DNA of 64,000 bases, taken from Pseudomonas yangonensis (GTDB lineage Bacteria; Pseudomonadota; Gammaproteobacteria; Pseudomonadales; Pseudomonadaceae). Location of the stretch: the NCBI RefSeq assembly GCF_009932725.1, contig NZ_BLJU01000003.1, forward strand, positions 547,062 to 611,061, in the 5' to 3' direction. Both the position numbers and the translations under genes were made by a program. The notes beneath the pieces are model-generated. The model ran no database searches, had not been told where the DNA came from, and saw only the letters and a program-made list of their open reading frames with translations. Shown here one piece after another: positions 51,214 to 61,231 of this stretch. Position 1 is the stretch's first letter. The number at the start of each line of letters is the position of its first letter.

Positions 51214-52463
51214 TGGGAAGCATTCAAGTCAGTGGCCTGGGCAAGGCCTATAAACAATACCCGTCGCGCTGGTCGCGTCTGGCGGAGTGGCTGATCCCCT
51301 TCGGCAGGGATCGTCACCAGTTGAAGTGGGTGCTGCAGGACATTTCGTTTCACGTGCAGCCGGGGGAGGCGCTGGGCATCATCGGCGTCAATGGCGCTGG
51401 CAAGAGCACGCTGCTGAAGATGATCACCGGCACCACTCAGCCCAACGCCGGCAGCATTCATATCGATGGTCGTGTCGCCGCTCTGCTGGAGTTGGGGATG
51501 GGCTTTCACCCGGATTTCACTGGCCGGCAGAACGTGTTCATGGCCGGACAACTGCTCGGTCTGAGCATGGAGGAGCTGCAGCGGCTGATGCCCGAGATCG
51601 AGGCGTTCGCCGAGATTGGCGAGTACATCGACCATCCGGTGCGCACCTACTCGAGCGGCATGCAGATGCGCCTGGCGTTCAGCGTCGCCACCGCCCGGCG
51701 GCCCGACGTGCTGATCGTTGACGAAGCGCTCTCGGTGGGCGATGCCTACTTCCAGCACAAGAGCTTCGACCGCATCCGCGAGTTCCGTAAGGCAGGCACC
51801 ACCCTGCTGATCGTGTCCCACGACCGCCAGGCGATCCAGTCGCTGTGCGATCGCGCCATCCTGCTGGTCAATGGACGACTGGCGCTGGAAGGGGCGCCGG
51901 AAGAGGTGATGGACTTCTACAGCGCGATGTTGGCCGAGAAGGAGCAGCAGACCGTGCGCCAGGAGCGCCTGGAGGGCGGCCAGATCCGCACCATCTCCGG
52001 CACCGGCGAGGCGGGCTTCGCCGACATCGCTCTGTTCAACGAGCAGGGACAGCGCATCGAGGTGCTCTCCGTCGGCAGCACAGTCACCTTGCGTGTGCTG
52101 GTGGATATCAAGGCGGATATCCCACGGCTGGTGCTGGGCTTCATGATCAAGGACCGCATGGGCCAGCCCATCTACGGCATCAATACCCACCGTCTGCAGC
52201 GCGCGCTGGAGAACCTCGCCGCGGGCGAGCGGGTGACCTACGACTTCCGGTTCCCGGTGCGCCTCGGCAAGGGCAATTACTCCATCGCCCTGTCGCTGTC
52301 GCGTTTCGACTCGCATCTGGACAAGAACTACGAGTGGCGCGATTACGCCCTGGTCTTCCATGTCATCAACGTGCAGCAGCCGGATTTCGTCGGCTGCGCC
52401 TGGCTCGATTCGCAGGTCGCTATCGAGCGCAGTGGCTCGTTGGCCGCCGAAGCCTGTAATTGA
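51213..52463 (+). CDS. wzt: O-antigen ABC exporter ATPase with C-terminal sugar-binding domain
   Basis: A 416-aa ATPase. Walker A is IIGVNGAGKSTLLKM, the signature is YSSGMQMRLAF, and Walker B is VLIVDEALSVGDAYF. Residues about 260-405 form the beta-sandwich Wzt_C domain that recognises the modified non-reducing end of the O-chain in characterised homologues. Such a domain implies a chain cap, which fits the methyltransferase module upstream. The ATG overlaps the wzm stop by one base. Confidence 0.92.
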   Translation: MGSIQVSGLGKAYKQYPSRWSRLAEWLIPFGRDRHQLKWVLQDISFHVQPGEALGIIGVNGAGKSTLLKMITGTTQPNAGSIHIDGRVAALLELGMGFHPDFTGRQNVFMAGQLLGLSMEELQRLMPEIEAFAEIGEYIDHPVRTYSSGMQMRLAFSVATARRPDVLIVDEALSVGDAYFQHKSFDRIREFRKAGTTLLIVSHDRQAIQSLCDRAILLVNGRLALEGAPEEVMDFYSAMLAEKEQQTVRQERLEGGQIRTISGTGEAGFADIALFNEQGQRIEVLSVGSTVTLRVLVDIKADIPRLVLGFMIKDRMGQPIYGINTHRLQRALENLAAGERVTYDFRFPVRLGKGNYSIALSLSRFDSHLDKNYEWRDYALVFHVINVQQPDFVGCAWLDSQVAIERSGSLAAEACN

Positions 52464-52474
52464 GGAGCGCTGGC

Positions 52475-53851
52475 ATGCGTTTGTTGGTCGAGTGCACCTA
52501 TGTCTACGAACATCCCCAGGACAATTCGGGGATCCAGCGCGTGGTGCGCAACATCATCGGCCATCTCGCCGGTGTGCAGGCTGGCGTCGAGTGCGTACCG
52601 GTGATGATGACCGGCGGGCGGCTGTATCGGGTGCTGAGCCTCGAACCGCTGCCGGTCGACCGCGCTAAGAGCCGGCGGCAGGCGCTGATCATGCGCCTGG
52701 ATCACGCGCGCAATCGTTACTGGTGGCTGCATTCGCGCCTCGAGCGGTTGCCGCCGTTCCGCGACTCGGCGCTGGCCAGACGTCTGTTGTACTGGCCGTG
52801 CAAGCTGCTGAGCTTGGGCGTTACCCTGCCGTTGCGCAGCCTGCTCTGGCTCAACCGCAACGCCCAGCCCGCGCCGCAACGGGCCGTGGAATTGCAGGTG
52901 GAGGAGGGCGATCAGCTGCTACTGCTCGATTCCTCCTGGCACGCCGATTTCTTCGAGCTGGCCGAGCGCCTCAAGAATCAGGGCGTGGGCATCGTTTCGG
53001 TGATCTACGACCTGATCCCGCTGACCCATCCGCAGTTCTGCGATGCTGGCTTGGTCAAGGTCTTCGACCGCTGGTTCGACTGGGTGTCGAGAACCGCCGA
53101 TGGCTTCATGGCCATCTCGCAGACCGTGAGTGACCAGGTGGCTGCCGAGCTGCAGGTTCGGCTGGGTGCTGCCGAGGCGGCGCGGCGTTGGCACGGCTAC
53201 TTCCATCTGGGCTCGGAGCTCGACTTGAATCGCCCGGTCGCCGAGCTGCATAAGGGCGTCCGGCGGATGTTCGAGCAGCAGGCGCCGGTCTACCTGATGG
53301 TCAGCACCGTGGAGCCGCGCAAGAACCACGTCTATCTGCTCGATGCCTTCGAGCGCCTGTGGGCGGGCGGAGTCAACGTACGCCTGTGCATCATCGGCAA
53401 GATCGGTTGGAAGTGCGAAGCGCTGGTCGAGCGGATCAGGCGCCACCCGCAGCTCGGCAAGCGCTTGTTTATGTTTAACGATGTCAACGACAAGAGTCTC
53501 GAGTTCGCCTACTCCAACGCGCGCGCGCTGGTCTTCCCCTCGCATGCCGAAGGCTTTGGCCTGCCGCTGGTTGAGGCCATGCAGCGTGGTCTGCCGGTGA
53601 TGGCCAGCGATATTCCTGTATTCCGCGAAGTGGGCCAGGATTTCATGGCCTACTTCGACCTGCACGATCCGGGTAGCCTGGTCGAGCGGGTCAAGGCGTT
53701 CGAGCTGTCCGGCCAGTTCCCGGCGGCCCGCGCGGTTGAACACTGGCAATGGATCGACTGGGCGGCGGCGGCAGGGCAACTGGTGACGCGAACTCTGCAC
53801 GGTATTCGCAGCACTTCGCGCAAGGCAGTGGTCGATGCGGATTGCCCTTAA
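52475..53851 (+). CDS. wbpX: A-band glycosyltransferase WbpX-like
   Basis: A 458-aa GT4-type transferase, close to the length of P. aeruginosa WbpX. The C-terminal GT-B domain has MVSTVEPRKNHVYLLDAFERLW and FPSHAEGFGLPLVEAMQRGLPVMASD (E-x7-E). GAGGAG lies eight bases before the chosen ATG. It would add D-rhamnose from GDP-D-rhamnose to the growing chain. The 3' end overlaps wbpY by 17 bases. Confidence 0.87.
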   Translation: MRLLVECTYVYEHPQDNSGIQRVVRNIIGHLAGVQAGVECVPVMMTGGRLYRVLSLEPLPVDRAKSRRQALIMRLDHARNRYWWLHSRLERLPPFRDSALARRLLYWPCKLLSLGVTLPLRSLLWLNRNAQPAPQRAVELQVEEGDQLLLLDSSWHADFFELAERLKNQGVGIVSVIYDLIPLTHPQFCDAGLVKVFDRWFDWVSRTADGFMAISQTVSDQVAAELQVRLGAAEAARRWHGYFHLGSELDLNRPVAELHKGVRRMFEQQAPVYLMVSTVEPRKNHVYLLDAFERLWAGGVNVRLCIIGKIGWKCEALVERIRRHPQLGKRLFMFNDVNDKSLEFAYSNARALVFPSHAEGFGLPLVEAMQRGLPVMASDIPVFREVGQDFMAYFDLHDPGSLVERVKAFELSGQFPAARAVEHWQWIDWAAAAGQLVTRTLHGIRSTSRKAVVDADCP

Positions 53852-54968
53852 CGCTCGCATCCTGCAGGCGCCTCGCACCGGCATCGGCCAGTACCTGATC
53901 GAGCTGATCGCGGCGCTCGACGACGATCCTTCGCTGGAGCTGGAGTTCTTTCATGGCTGGGGTTGGAGCCGGCAACTTCCGCCAGCGGCGTTGCCGGGCT
54001 ACGGCCGCTGGGTCGCCTGGGCCAAGCAGGTGCCGGGTGCCTATCGTATTCGGCGCCTGCTCGAGCAGCGTCGTTTCGACCGGGGATTGCGGCACACGGT
54101 AGTAGACCTTTACCACGAGCCCAGTCTGTGGCCGCTGGAATTCCCCGGCCCGATGCTGATGACCCTGCATGACCTGACCCATGTCCACTATCCGCAGACG
54201 CAGCCGGCAGATCGCCTGGCCGAAATCGCCAGGTGCGTTGAGCCCGCGCTGGAACGGGCGCGGGTCATCCTCACCGACTCGCAGTTCGTTGCCGACGAGT
54301 TGCAGCGGCATTACAGCGTGGCGCGCGAGCGCCTCAAGGTGGCCCCTCTGGGTTATGCCCAGCGCTTTCATCCGCGACCGCTGGCCGATCTAGGCCGGGT
54401 AACGGCGCCGCTGGGCGTAACGCCGGGCTCTTACCTGCTCTGCGTCGGCACCCTCGAACCACGTAAGAACCTGGCGCTGGCGCTGCGCGCCTATGCGCTA
54501 CTGCCCGAGGCGGTGCGCCAGCGCTACCCGCTGCTTATCGCCGGCATGGCTGGCTGGCGTCGAGACGACTTTGCCGCCGACCTGCAGGCGGCCCTGGCCA
54601 GCGGGCAGGTGCGCCTGCTCGGCTAGCTGGACGATGAGCGCTTGGCCGAGTTGCTGGCGGGAGCGCGCATGCTGTTGTTCCCCTCGGTCTATGAGGGGTT
54701 CGGTTTGCCCGTTCTGGAGGCTATGGCCAGTGGTGTGCCGGTGCTGCTGTCGCCAAGCTCGGCACTGCCGGAGGTGGCGGGGAGGGCTGGAACTTATGTC
54801 GAGGCCGGCGACCCCGAAGGCTGGTGCCGCGCCATCCTTCGCCTAATCGAGGATCAGGCCGAATGGCAGGCGCGTCGGGTGGCGGGCCTAGAGCAAGCGC
54901 AGGGCTTCTCCTGGAAGCGTTGTGCTGGTATTACCGCTGCCGCCTACCGGCAGGCGTTGGAGCACTGA
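53835..54968 (+). pseudogene. wbpY: A-band glycosyltransferase WbpY-like, interrupted by an in-frame stop
   Basis: The frame from the ATG at 53835 runs to a TAG at 54624-54626 and then continues in the same frame, without shift, to 54968. Together it would encode about 377 aa, the usual GT4 length. The first part has the N-terminal domain and VGTLEPRKNLALALRAYALL. The second holds the donor-binding motif FPSVYEGFGLPVLEAMASG. The codon preceded by RLLG is normally a Tyr or other residue in this context, so a TAC-to-TAG change is likely. The 263-aa product lacks the E-x7-E site and should be inactive unless the stop is read through or is a sequencing error. Confidence 0.85.
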
Positions 54969-56093
54969 ATGCGCGTTCTGCACTTGTTCAAGACCTACCT
55001 GCCGGAAACTTTTGGCGGCATCGAGCAGGTTATCTTTCAGATATGTCAGAGCGGCATTGCTCATGGCGGTCAGGGTGAGGTGCTCACCCTGACCGCCGAA
55101 GGCGGACCCGCGGAATTGATGGTGGCAGAGCATCGCGTACATCGCGCCAAGCTAGACCTTCAGTTGGCCTCGACTGGCTTCTCGTACAGCGTGCTTGCTC
55201 GACTGAAAACCCTGGCGGCTGAGGTAGATCTGATCAACTACCATTTCCCCTGGCCGTTCATGGACCTCCTGCATTTCGCCGCACGTATCGATAAACCGAC
55301 TGTGGTGACCTACCACTCCGATATCATTCGCCAAAAACACCTACTCAGGCTCTATCGGCCACTGATGAACTGCTTCCTCAACAGCGCTGACCGGATTGTC
55401 ACGGCTTCGCCAAACTATCTGGAAACCAGCGATGTACTGGCGCGTTACAGACACAAGACCTCAATCATTCCGTACGGTCTGGACGAAACTACCTATCCAG
55501 TCCCTGGGCGGCACGTTCTGGATACTTGGCGGCAGCGTTTCGGCCCTCGCTTCTTTTTATTTGTCGGCGTAATGCGCTACTACAAGGGGCTGCATATTTT
55601 GTTGCATGCCGCTCAGGGGACGAATTATCCAATCGTGATTGTCGGGGCCGGGCCGCTGGAGAGAGAGCTGCGTGCGCAGGCCCAGGCGTTGGAATTGGCG
55701 CACGTGCATTTTGCCGGGCGGCTCGGTGATGAGGACAAGGTGGCGCTTCTACAATTGTGTAGCGCGATCGTGTTCCCCTCGCATCTGCGCTCCGAAGCTT
55801 TTGGCATATCTCTACTGGAAGGCGCTATGTACGGTAAACCTATGATATCCAGTGAGATAGGAACCGGTACCAGTTATATCAATATTCACGGTGAAACGGG
55901 ATTGGTAGTTCCGCCTGGCAATCCGCTGGCGTTTCGTCAGGCAATGCGCACCCTGTGGGATAACCCCGAGCGATCTCTGCAGATGGGACTCAAAGCCAGG
56001 CAGCGCCATGAGCAGCTCTTCACCGCGCAGCGTATGGGGCAGCAGACGGCGCGGCTGTATCGAGAATTGTACGAGAGTAAGTCGCAGTGCTGA
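54969..56093 (+). CDS. wbpZ: A-band glycosyltransferase WbpZ-like
   Basis: A 374-aa GT4 transferase; in P. aeruginosa WbpZ acts in the first steps of D-rhamnan assembly. The N-terminal stretch HLFKTYLPETFGGIEQVIFQI is typical, and the C-terminal domain has VGVMRYYKGLHILLHA and FPSHLRSEAFGISLLEGAMYGKPMISSE. The gene is somewhat more AT-rich than wbpX. It starts on the base after the wbpY stop and ends the cluster. Confidence 0.88.
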   Translation: MRVLHLFKTYLPETFGGIEQVIFQICQSGIAHGGQGEVLTLTAEGGPAELMVAEHRVHRAKLDLQLASTGFSYSVLARLKTLAAEVDLINYHFPWPFMDLLHFAARIDKPTVVTYHSDIIRQKHLLRLYRPLMNCFLNSADRIVTASPNYLETSDVLARYRHKTSIIPYGLDETTYPVPGRHVLDTWRQRFGPRFFLFVGVMRYYKGLHILLHAAQGTNYPIVIVGAGPLERELRAQAQALELAHVHFAGRLGDEDKVALLQLCSAIVFPSHLRSEAFGISLLEGAMYGKPMISSEIGTGTSYINIHGETGLVVPPGNPLAFRQAMRTLWDNPERSLQMGLKARQRHEQLFTAQRMGQQTARLYRELYESKSQC

Positions 56094-56149
56094 GCGGGAA
56101 ACGTAACTCGCGCGGCATCAAGCTGTAATTCTTGAATTGCCGAAGCTGA

Positions 56150-56184
56150 ATAAAACGAAAGCCCCACCGCAGCAGAGACGGTGG
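56150..56184 (-). terminator. Probable terminator of the DUF1127 gene
   Basis: Read on the minus strand, CCACCG (56184-56179) pairs with CGGTGG (56169-56164), followed by GGCTTTCGTTTTAT. The stem is short and the T-run interrupted, so strength is uncertain. It may also limit antisense entry into wbpZ. Confidence 0.55.
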
Positions 56185-56227
56185 AGCTCTCAGAAGATCC
56201 CAATTAGGGATGGAGCAAAGCGGGATA

Positions 56228-56443
56228 TCAGCGCCAGAACGGCTTTTGCAGTTCGACGTAACGCTGATTCTCGGTGATGCCGGCGTCAGCCAGCAGGCGG
56301 GCATCCAGTCGAGCCAATTGACGACGGCTGACGATGCGGCGCTGCCACAGGCTGAGGGTGGCGATCACGCGGAGCGGCCAGGACGATTTATCACTGGCAA
56401 CGCTGTGAGTTTGAAGCAGGGCGGAACTGAGGGTACGTTCCAT
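56228..56443 (-). CDS. DUF1127 small basic protein
   Basis: A 71-aa protein. The C-terminal half holds the DUF1127 pattern LWQRRIVSRRQLARLDARLLADAGIT. The start MERTLSSAL is chosen because GGAAGG lies nine bases upstream; an ATG three codons before it would overlap that site. DUF1127 proteins are widespread in proteobacteria, and some have been linked to RNA turnover or phosphate metabolism, so no role is assigned here. Confidence 0.82.
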   Translation of the reverse strand: MERTLSSALLQTHSVASDKSSWPLRVIATLSLWQRRIVSRRQLARLDARLLADAGITENQRYVELQKPFWR

Positions 56444-56755
56444 GGTGGTCATCCTTCCGCTTGTGGCGGGCTGGTGTTTGCTTTCGATGAGCAAATTATC
56501 CCGAGCGCAGGTCGGACTCAGTAGTCACAGTTAAATGAAATTGTTGTGCTATTAGATAGGTTGCTTTGTAACTGTTCGGTCAGGAATCGATATAACTGTA
56601 CTGGCCATAAGTGAAAAAACTGGGTGCAACCGATATACGCAAGATTTTTCACTAGGTGCAACCTGAAAGCGTCGGGCTTTATACAGGTACAGTTTTAAAT
56701 TGATCTGTTGCGGTGGTTGACCTGAAATCAATTTTTTACGCGGGTGCTGAAAATG
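56444..56755. other. AT-rich intergenic region
   Basis: About 310 bases between the DUF1127 start and the pntB terminator, with lower GC than its flanks. It must hold the promoter of the DUF1127 gene (minus strand). A short frame here (56552-56770) has no coding character. No RNA gene is recognised. Confidence 0.5.
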
Positions 56756-56782
56756 AGAAACCCGGCACATGGCCGGGTTTCC
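56756..56782 (-). terminator. Rho-independent terminator of the pnt operon
   Basis: AAACCCGGC (56780-56772 on the minus strand) pairs with GCCGGGTTT (56766-56758) around a short loop. The downstream sequence CTCATTTTCAG is moderately T-rich. It lies 20 bases after the pntB stop. Confidence 0.8.
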
Positions 56783-56799
56783 TGTCTGACTGATCAGCC

Positions 56800-58236
56800 T
56801 TACTCCACAGCCTTGACCATGTCCTCGATGACCTTCTTGGCGTCGCCGAAGACCATCATGGTCTTGTCCATGTAGAAAAGTTCGTTGTCCAGGCCGGCGT
56901 AACCGGAAGCCATTGAGCGTTTATTGACGATCACGGTCTTGGCCTTGTAGGCCTCGAGGATCGGCATGCCGGCAATCGGCGACTTCGGATCGTTCTTCGC
57001 CGCCGGGTTGACCACGTCGTTGGCGCCGAGCACCAGCACCACGTCGGTCTGGCCGAACTCGGAGTTGATGTCCTCCATCTCGAACACCTGCTCGTAGGGG
57101 ACTTCGGCCTCGGCCAGCAGCACGTTCATATGGCCCGGCATACGGCCGGCTACCGGGTGGATCGCGTACTTCACGGTCACGCCGCGGTGGGTCAGCTTCT
57201 CTGCCAGCTCCATCAGTGCGTGCTGCGCGCGGGCCACCGCCAGGCCGTAACCAGGCACGATGACGACGGTGTCGGCGTTGGTCAGCAGGAAGGCGGCGTC
57301 ATCGCTTGATCCCGACTTCACGCTGCGCTGCTCCTGGCTGCCGCCAGCGGCGCCGGCATCCGCGTCGGCGCCGAAACCACCGAGGATGACGTTGAAGAAC
57401 GAGCGGTTCATCGCCTTGCACATGATGTACGACAGGATCGCGCCCGAAGAGCCCACCAGCGAGCCGGCGACGATCAGCATCGAGTTGTTCAGCGAGAAGC
57501 CGATACCGGCCGCGGCCCAACCCGAGTAGCTGTTGAGCATCGACACCACCACCGGCATGTCAGCGCCGCCGATCGGGATGATGATCAGCACGCCGATGAC
57601 GAAGGCCAGTGCCACCAGGATGGCGAACGAGTTGATGTCGCCGGTGAAGGTGTACACCAGGCCCAGGCCGACAATCGCCAGGCCAACGGCCAGGTTGAGC
57701 AGGTGCTGGCCCTTGAACACCACCGGGGCGCCCTGGAACAGGCGGAACTTGTACTTGCCCGACAGCTTGCCGAAGGCGATCACCGAACCGGAGAAGGTGA
57801 TGGCGCCGATGGCCGCGCCGAGGAACAGCTCCAGGCGGTTACCGGCCGGGATCGGGTCGGCCATGCTGGCGACGATGCCCAGCGACTGCGGCTCGACGAC
57901 GGCGGCGATGGCGATGAACACGGCTGCCAGGCCGATCATGCTGTGCATGAAGGCGACCAGCTCCGGCATCTTGGTCATTTCCACGCGCTTGGCCATGATG
58001 GTGCCGATGCTGCCACCGACCAGCAGGCCGACGATGACGAAGCCCAGACCTTGTACGGCCAGCTCGCTGCCCAGCTTGTGGATCAGGCCGATAGTGGTGA
58101 GCACGGCGATGGCCATACCGACCATGCCGAACAGGTTGCCGCGACGCGAAGTGGTCGGGTGCGACAGGCCCTTGAGCGCCTGGATGAAGCACACCGAGGC
58201 GACGAGGTAGAGAACAGTGATCAGGTTCATGCTCAT
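56800..58236 (-). CDS. pntB: NAD(P) transhydrogenase subunit beta
   Basis: A 478-aa inner-membrane subunit of the proton-translocating transhydrogenase, which reduces NADP+ with NADH. Residues 1-260 are membrane helices (MALNLI-type start, then GGSIGTIMAKRVEMTKMPELVA). The last 180 form the NADP(H) domain, with IVPGYGLAVARAQHALMELA, YAIHPVAGRMPGHMNVLLAEA, VLVLGANDVVNPAA and KRSMASGYAGLDNELF. It is third in the pntAA-pntAB-pntB operon, 2 bases after pntAB. Confidence 0.94.
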   Translation of the reverse strand: MSMNLITVLYLVASVCFIQALKGLSHPTTSRRGNLFGMVGMAIAVLTTIGLIHKLGSELAVQGLGFVIVGLLVGGSIGTIMAKRVEMTKMPELVAFMHSMIGLAAVFIAIAAVVEPQSLGIVASMADPIPAGNRLELFLGAAIGAITFSGSVIAFGKLSGKYKFRLFQGAPVVFKGQHLLNLAVGLAIVGLGLVYTFTGDINSFAILVALAFVIGVLIIIPIGGADMPVVVSMLNSYSGWAAAGIGFSLNNSMLIVAGSLVGSSGAILSYIMCKAMNRSFFNVILGGFGADADAGAAGGSQEQRSVKSGSSDDAAFLLTNADTVVIVPGYGLAVARAQHALMELAEKLTHRGVTVKYAIHPVAGRMPGHMNVLLAEAEVPYEQVFEMEDINSEFGQTDVVLVLGANDVVNPAAKNDPKSPIAGMPILEAYKAKTVIVNKRSMASGYAGLDNELFYMDKTMMVFGDAKKVIEDMVKAVE

Positions 58237-58238
58237 GG

Positions 58239-58553
58239 TCAGTGCTTCTCCGCCTGCGCTTTCGGCGCCTTCTTCTTGAACATTTCCAGCATGCGTCGGG
58301 TGACCAGGAAGCCACCGAACACGTTGACCGCGGCCAGGGCCACGGCCAGGGTGCCCATGGCCTTGCCCAGCGGGGTGACGGTGAGCGCGGCGGCCAGCAT
58401 GGCGCCGACGATCACGATGGCGGAAATGGCGTTGGTTACGGCCATCAGCGGGGTGTGCAGGGCCGGGGTGACGTTCCAGACCACGTGGTAGCCGACATAG
58501 ATGGCCAGCACGAAGATGATCAGGTTGTAGATACCGTCGGAAATAAGATCCAT
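58239..58553 (-). CDS. pntAB: NAD(P) transhydrogenase subunit alpha, membrane part
   Basis: A 104-aa protein with three to four membrane helices. In E. coli it is fused to the NAD-binding part as PntA; the split form here is common in Pseudomonas. Typical stretches are [33 protein letters not shown] and [17 protein letters not shown]. The start [10 protein letters not shown] matches the family; the much longer overlapping frame on this strand is a shadow. Confidence 0.93.
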   Translation of the reverse strand: MDLISDGIYNLIIFVLAIYVGYHVVWNVTPALHTPLMAVTNAISAIVIVGAMLAAALTVTPLGKAMGTLAVALAAVNVFGGFLVTRRMLEMFKKKAPKAQAEKH

Positions 58554-58564
58554 GTCTCTACTCC

Positions 58565-59686
58565 TTAGCCGTTCTTGCGCACGATTTCGCCGACGTTGCA
58601 CATCAGGCAGGCCGCGACGATGTCGTCTTCGAGGTTGAGCTGGAACTGGCCTTCCTTGTCGATCACGAGTTTGAGGAAGTCCAGCAGGTTGCGTGCATAC
58701 AGCGCGGAGGCATCCGCCGGCACCAGCGCGGCCAGGTTGGTATGGCCGACGAGGGTTACGCCGTGCTTGACCACCACCTTGTCGGCTTCGGTCAGTGGGC
58801 AGTTGCCGCCTTGGGCTGCGGCCAGGTCGATGACCACCGAGCCCGGCTTCATTTCCTGCACGGTGGCTTCGTGCAGCAGCGTTGGCGCCTTGCGGCCCGG
58901 GATCAGCGCAGTGGTGATGACGATATCGGCCTGCTTGGCGCGCTCGTGCACGGCCTTGGCCTGGCGCTCCATCCAGGATTGCGGCATGGGACGGGCATAG
59001 CCGCCGACGCCTTGCGCGCACTCGCGCTCTTCATCGGTCTCGAAAGGCACGTCGACGAACTTGGCCCCGAGCGACTCGATCTGCTCCTTGACTGCAGGAC
59101 GCACATCGGAGGCTTCGATTACCGCACCCAGACGCTTGGCCGTGGCGATGGCCTGCAGACCGGCGACGCCAGCGCCGAGAATCAGCACGCGGGCGGCCTT
59201 AACGGTACCGGCAGCGGTCATCAGCATCGGCATGAAACGCGGGTAATGATTGGCTGCGAGCATCACCGCCTTGTAGCCGGCGATGTTCGCCTGCGAGCTC
59301 AGCACATCCAGGCTCTGCGCGCGGGAGGTACGCGGTGCGGCTTCCAGAGCGAAAGCGATGATGCCGCGGGCATTCATGCGCGCAATGGTGTCGTTGCAGA
59401 ACGGGTTGAGCATGCCAACCAACACGGCCCCGGCTTTCATGTGAGCGAGCTCGGCTTCGGTTGGTGCGACCACCTTCAGCACGAGATCGGCACCGAAAGC
59501 GGTCGACTCGTTACCAATGGTCGCGCCGGCAGTCTCGTAAGCACTGTCCGGAATGCTGGCGCTGATGCCTGCACCTGCTTGCACGGTCACCTTATGACCT
59601 TGGCTGACCAGCTTCTTGATGGTCTCAGGGGTCGCGGCAACCCGCGTCTCCCCGGCATGGGTTTCGAGAGGAACACCGATGTGCAC
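58565..59686 (-). CDS. pntAA: NAD(P) transhydrogenase subunit alpha, NAD-binding part
   Basis: A 373-aa soluble domain I of the transhydrogenase, related to alanine dehydrogenase. Landmarks are [25 protein letters not shown] at the N-terminus, [20 protein letters not shown], and the NAD fold [24 protein letters not shown]. It begins the operon and lies 11 bases before pntAB. The promoter must be in the gap right of 59686. Confidence 0.94.
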   Translation of the reverse strand: MHIGVPLETHAGETRVAATPETIKKLVSQGHKVTVQAGAGISASIPDSAYETAGATIGNESTAFGADLVLKVVAPTEAELAHMKAGAVLVGMLNPFCNDTIARMNARGIIAFALEAAPRTSRAQSLDVLSSQANIAGYKAVMLAANHYPRFMPMLMTAAGTVKAARVLILGAGVAGLQAIATAKRLGAVIEASDVRPAVKEQIESLGAKFVDVPFETDEERECAQGVGGYARPMPQSWMERQAKAVHERAKQADIVITTALIPGRKAPTLLHEATVQEMKPGSVVIDLAAAQGGNCPLTEADKVVVKHGVTLVGHTNLAALVPADASALYARNLLDFLKLVIDKEGQFQLNLEDDIVAACLMCNVGEIVRKNG

Positions 59687-60156
59687 TTCTAATCTCCTGC
59701 GTGATCTTTTTTGTGAACCGGTGCACTGCGCTGGCGCGCCGGCGATTGGGGATCAGCACAAAACCTGCCCGAACGTAGTGGGCGCCGCGATTGTGCAATC
59801 GAACGCGGACCCTTACAAGAAGTTATGGAGTAAAAAAAATGGATTACTACAAGTAATGGGTCTATGAGGGATTTTTATACTGCGCGCAGGCCGCGTCGTT
59901 TCTGAGGAAAGGCAGGGTTTATGAGACGTTCAGCGGCCTTTCATCATTCATTTAGCGAATGACCGCTGGTCGCATCGACTACTGTGTGAAAAGTGGCGAA
60001 CATAAGCGTTCGAAATAGTGGAATAGCCCGAAAGTATTGGTCTTGACGCAGATAGACTGGAAGATGGCGTTGTAGTGTGACTGTTTTTGCGCTACCCGTA
60101 TTGGTTTTGGCTGAAGCTGATAATCAAGTGCTCGGTCTCACGACAGCGGGCTCGCT
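59687..60156. other. Intergenic region without a supported gene
   Basis: A 470-base gap between pntAA and the gcdR-like gene, which reads towards it. It is AT-richer than coding DNA and should hold the pnt promoter on the minus strand. Short frames here lack coding character. No tRNA, terminator or clear repeat was recognised. Confidence 0.5.
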
Positions 60157-61053
60157 TCAATCCTGTCGATAGGCCGCAGCTTGCAGCAACAGCCAATCGC
60201 GAAAGGCCTTCAGCGCCGAGGATTCGGCTTTACGCTCCGGCACCATCAAATAGTAGGCGCGGTCGTTATTGGGAACGGCGCGATCGAGGGCGACCACCAG
60301 GCTGCCTTCTTTCAACTCTCGCTGAATCAGAAAGGGCGGGATCAGCGCGACGCCCATCTCCTGTTGCGCTGCCTGTGCCAGCATGGAGAACAGCTCCAGG
60401 CGTGGGCCGGCCATATCACGGGCGACGCTCAAGCCCTGAGCCGCGAACCATTGGCGCCAGGCGTAGGGGCGAGTGGTCTGCTGCAGTAAGGGGAGTGTCG
60501 CGATGCGTTCTGCATCGACCGCGGCGTCGCCTAGCAGTGTCGGGCTGCAAACCGGCAGCAAGTGTTCATGCATGAGGAAGTGCGCTTCGGTGCCCGACCA
60601 CTCGGCATCGCCGTAGTAGATGGCCGCATCGAAGTGGGTATCGGCGAACAGGAAGGGGCGTGTGCGGTTGGTCAGGTGCACTGTCACTTCAGGATATAGC
60701 TGCTGGAAGGTTCGCAAGCGCGGCAGCAGCCACTGCGTGCCGAAGGTGGGCACCACCGCCAGTTCGATACTGCTGGTGCCCTGATTGCCCATCAGCGCCA
60801 GGGTGTCCCGCTCCACGGCATCGAGTTGCGCGGCCACCTTGCGGCTGTAGGCGACGCCGGCCTCTGTCAGCACAACACCGCGACGAGAACGGCGGAATAG
60901 TTCGACATTGAGAAAGCTCTCCAGCCCGCCGATCTGCCGGCAGATCGCGCTTTGCGTCAGGCTCAGTTCATCCGCTGCCTTGGTGAAGCTCTGGTGGCGA
61001 GCGGCCGACTCGAAGGCGACCAGGGCGGCAGTGCTGGGGATCTTGCGGCGCAT
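60157..61053 (-). CDS. gcdR: LysR-family regulator of glutarate catabolism (GcdR-like)
   Basis: A 298-aa LysR protein of the GcvA-like group. The helix-turn-helix is AARHQSFTKAADELSLTQSAICRQIGGLE, followed by LFRRSRRGVVLTEAG. It is divergent from gcdH over a 178-base gap. In Pseudomonas a LysR gene in this position controls the glutaryl-CoA genes and responds to glutarate. The name rests on that synteny. Confidence 0.85.
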   Translation of the reverse strand: MRRKIPSTAALVAFESAARHQSFTKAADELSLTQSAICRQIGGLESFLNVELFRRSRRGVVLTEAGVAYSRKVAAQLDAVERDTLALMGNQGTSSIELAVVPTFGTQWLLPRLRTFQQLYPEVTVHLTNRTRPFLFADTHFDAAIYYGDAEWSGTEAHFLMHEHLLPVCSPTLLGDAAVDAERIATLPLLQQTTRPYAWRQWFAAQGLSVARDMAGPRLELFSMLAQAAQQEMGVALIPPFLIQRELKEGSLVVALDRAVPNNDRAYYLMVPERKAESSALKAFRDWLLLQAAAYRQD

Positions 61054-61231
61054 TTATGCGTAAGCCTCACTCATATGCCATCTATAAACCCATTTAAGCT
61101 ATCTCGAAGTGAGCCAAATGCACAGGTCTGTGCGAAATCTGCGTTTGTCCTGAGTGCAAAGCCGGCCTAGGATCGGTCCATTCAGGGTCGACAGTGTCGA
61201 CCGTTCACTTCACCGCTTCGAGGTTTCCGCG

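Noticed and set aside
59687..59867. A short plus-strand frame ending near 59867
   Set aside because: It starts inside the antisense of pntAA, has no ribosome site and no coding bias.
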